Of a DNA stretch of 39,101 nucleotides, positions 37,797-39,101 are shown one piece after another. The stretch is from DATAEK01 sp036258055 (GTDB lineage: Bacteria; Acidobacteriota; Vicinamibacteria; Vicinamibacterales; 2-12-FULL-66-21). Under the pieces are notes generated by a model. That model did no database searches. It was not told the DNA's origin and saw nothing but the letters and a program-made list of their open reading frames with translations. Numbering within the stretch: the first letter of the stretch is position 1; each line of letters begins with the position of its first letter. The position numbers were made by a program, and so were the translations under genes. The stretch lies in contig DATAEK010000014.1 in assembly GCA_036258055.1 (NCBI GenBank), positions 1 to 39,101 on the forward strand, in the 5' to 3' direction.

Positions 37797-39101
37797 TCAG
37801 GAGGCGGGAGGCATGGAGACTTTCAGTGCCTCCTCGAGCGTGCGGACGGGTACGAACTTCATGTGCTCCTTCACCTCGGCCGGGAGCTCCGCGAGATCCG
37901 GTTCGTTCATCTGCGGCAGGATGAACGTGCCGATGCCCTGACGCTTCGCAGCGAGCGCTTTCTCCCGGATTCCGCCAACGGGCAGCACGAGGCCGGAGAG
38001 TGTGATCTCGCCCGTCATCGCGACCTCGGGGTTGACCGGCACGCCGCGCGCCGCCGAGACGATCGCCGTCGCCATTGTCACCCCCGCCGACGGCCCGTCC
38101 TTGGGAATCGCGCCGGCGGGAACGTGGACGTGGAGGTCCTGCTTGCTCAGGAACTCCGGCGAGATGCCCAGCGACGAGGCCTGCTGGCGGACGTGGGAGA
38201 GTGCGGCTCGCGCGGATTCCTGCATGACGCTGCCGAGCTGACCGGTCAGCGTGAGTTGCCCGTTGCCGCCAGGGAGCAGCGCCGCTTCGACGAACAGCAC
38301 GTCGCCGCCCGTCTCCGTCCAGGCGACGCCGGTTGCAACGCCCGGCCGGGACGTCCGGAACACGCTTTCCGATTTGAATCGCGCCGGCCCCAGGTAGTCT
38401 TCGACATTCGCCGCGTCCACCTTCGCGGTGAAGCCGGATTCGCTCGCCACGCGCGCGGCGACTTTTCTGGCGATGGCGCCAATCTGCCGTTCGAGCGCCC
38501 TCACCCCCGCCTCGCGCGTGTACTCGGCGATCGTCCGGCGCAGGGCGGCCTCCGTGATCTCGAGCTGCGACGGCGAAAGACCGTTTTCCTGAAGCTGGCG
38601 CGGCACGAGGTACATCTGCGCGATGTGGACCTTCTCCTCTTCGGTGTAGCCGCTCAACTGAATGAGTTCCATGCGGTCGAGCAGCGCCGGGTGGATGGTG
38701 CCGAGCTGGTTGGCGGTCGCGATGAACAGCACGCGAGAGAGGTCGAGCATGATCTCGAGATAGTGATCGCGGAACGCGTGGTTCTGCGCCGGATCGAGCA
38801 CCTCGAGCAGGGCCGCTGCCGGATCGCCCTGGATGCCCACCGACACCTTGTCGATCTCGTCGAGCATGAGCACGGGGTTCGAGGACCCCGCCGTCTTGAG
38901 CGCCTGCGCGATGCGCCCCGGCATGGAGCCGATGTAGGTGCGTCGATGCCCCCGGATCTCCGCCTCGTCGCGGACACCGCCGAGCGAGATGCGCACGAAC
39001 TTCCGGTTCATGGAGCGAGCGATGGACTGGCCGAGCGAGGTTTTGCCCACGCCAGGCGGCCCAACGAAGCAGAGGATCGGCCCCTTCATCGCGACGCCAT
39101 G
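37797..39101 (-). CDS. lon: ATP-dependent Lon protease, C-terminal part
   Basis: Cytoplasmic AAA+ serine protease that degrades misfolded and regulatory proteins. The window ends inside the gene; the frame is open to the last base (HGVAMKGPILCFV...), so the internal ATG at 39089 is not the real start. Visible parts are the AAA+ module with Walker A GPPGVGKTSL, pore/sensor region YIGSMPGRIAQALK, Walker B LMLDEIDKV and sensor-1 IATANQL, and the protease domain with the Ser-Lys dyad: S in PKDGPSAGVTMA and K in GGIREKALAAKRQGI. Sequence is typical for bacterial LonA; about 434 residues are present of the usual 800. The glycosyltransferase gene follows after 4 nt. Confidence 0.97.
   Translation of the reverse strand, partial: HGVAMKGPILCFVGPPGVGKTSLGQSIARSMNRKFVRISLGGVRDEAEIRGHRRTYIGSMPGRIAQALKTAGSSNPVLMLDEIDKVSVGIQGDPAAALLEVLDPAQNHAFRDHYLEIMLDLSRVLFIATANQLGTIHPALLDRMELIQLSGYTEEEKVHIAQMYLVPRQLQENGLSPSQLEITEAALRRTIAEYTREAGVRALERQIGAIARKVAARVASESGFTAKVDAANVEDYLGPARFKSESVFRTSRPGVATGVAWTETGGDVLFVEAALLPGGNGQLTLTGQLGSVMQESARAALSHVRQQASSLGISPEFLSKQDLHVHVPAGAIPKDGPSAGVTMATAIVSAARGVPVNPEVAMTGEITLSGLVLPVGGIREKALAAKRQGIGTFILPQMNEPDLAELPAEVKEHMKFVPVRTLEEALKVSMPPAS

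Overview
This is a GC-rich (roughly 65% by eye), gene-dense bacterial chromosome segment that starts inside kdpB and ends inside lon. No tRNA, rRNA, CRISPR array, transposase or phage gene was recognised. CarD, Rex, a LytSR-type two-component system, a three-gene succinate dehydrogenase of the actinobacterial Sdh1 type, a fused homocysteine methyltransferase/MTHFR and many GTG starts together suggest an Acidobacteriota genome, perhaps class Vicinamibacteria. That placement is inference from gene content, not from a marker tree.

Layout. 1-6842: end of the K+ pump operon (kdpB', kdpC) convergent with kdpE/kdpD, then a divergent KinB-like kinase plus a response regulator with an unrecognised output domain. 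6895-10804 (minus): sdhC-sdhA-sdhB and a TPR protein. 11094-13973: MFS exporter, D-Ala-D-Ala-ligase-like ATP-grasp protein, and a convergent methyltransferase with a signal-like N-terminus. 14141-16226: carD with promoter and terminator, then plsC and a DUF4126 membrane protein. 16210-19300 (minus): OPT transporter and a secreted Ig-like protein. 19472-23815: rex-moaC-hydroxyacid dehydrogenase with overlapping ends, then a long-chain acyl-CoA ligase. 23987-27778 (minus): LytS kinase, LytTR regulator, signal peptidase I and a cation efflux protein. 27918-30953: orphan nuoI, metallophosphoesterase, bifunctional MetH/MetF-like enzyme. 31100-36605: PmtA-like methyltransferase and a glycan assembly block (GT39, GT2, large membrane protein with discoidin domain). 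36698-39101 (minus): lon (partial) and a MurG-like glycosyltransferase.

Most unusual observations. (1) The kdpC/kdpE junction carries a tandem duplication that includes a second, diverged kdpE 3' end and a hairpin repeat; the hairpin recurs 9 kb away with a compensatory base change. (2) Several intergenic gaps are built of short-unit arrays with different units (GTCGGCAGTC, GAACC, GCACCCT, CTGTCCGC); one is a long imperfect inverted repeat. (3) Several genes have a near-consensus -10 element only 6-10 nt before a GTG/ATG, which suggests leaderless mRNAs. (4) Two clear genes, sdhA and the cation efflux gene, lack an ATG/GTG/TTG where their family's N-terminus should begin. (5) A structured 5' leader with interleaved helices next to the Shine-Dalgarno precedes the PmtA-like methyltransferase gene, and a 15-bp hairpin lies at the likely 5' end of the MetH/MetF-like mRNA. 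No complete new defence or mobile system is apparent.
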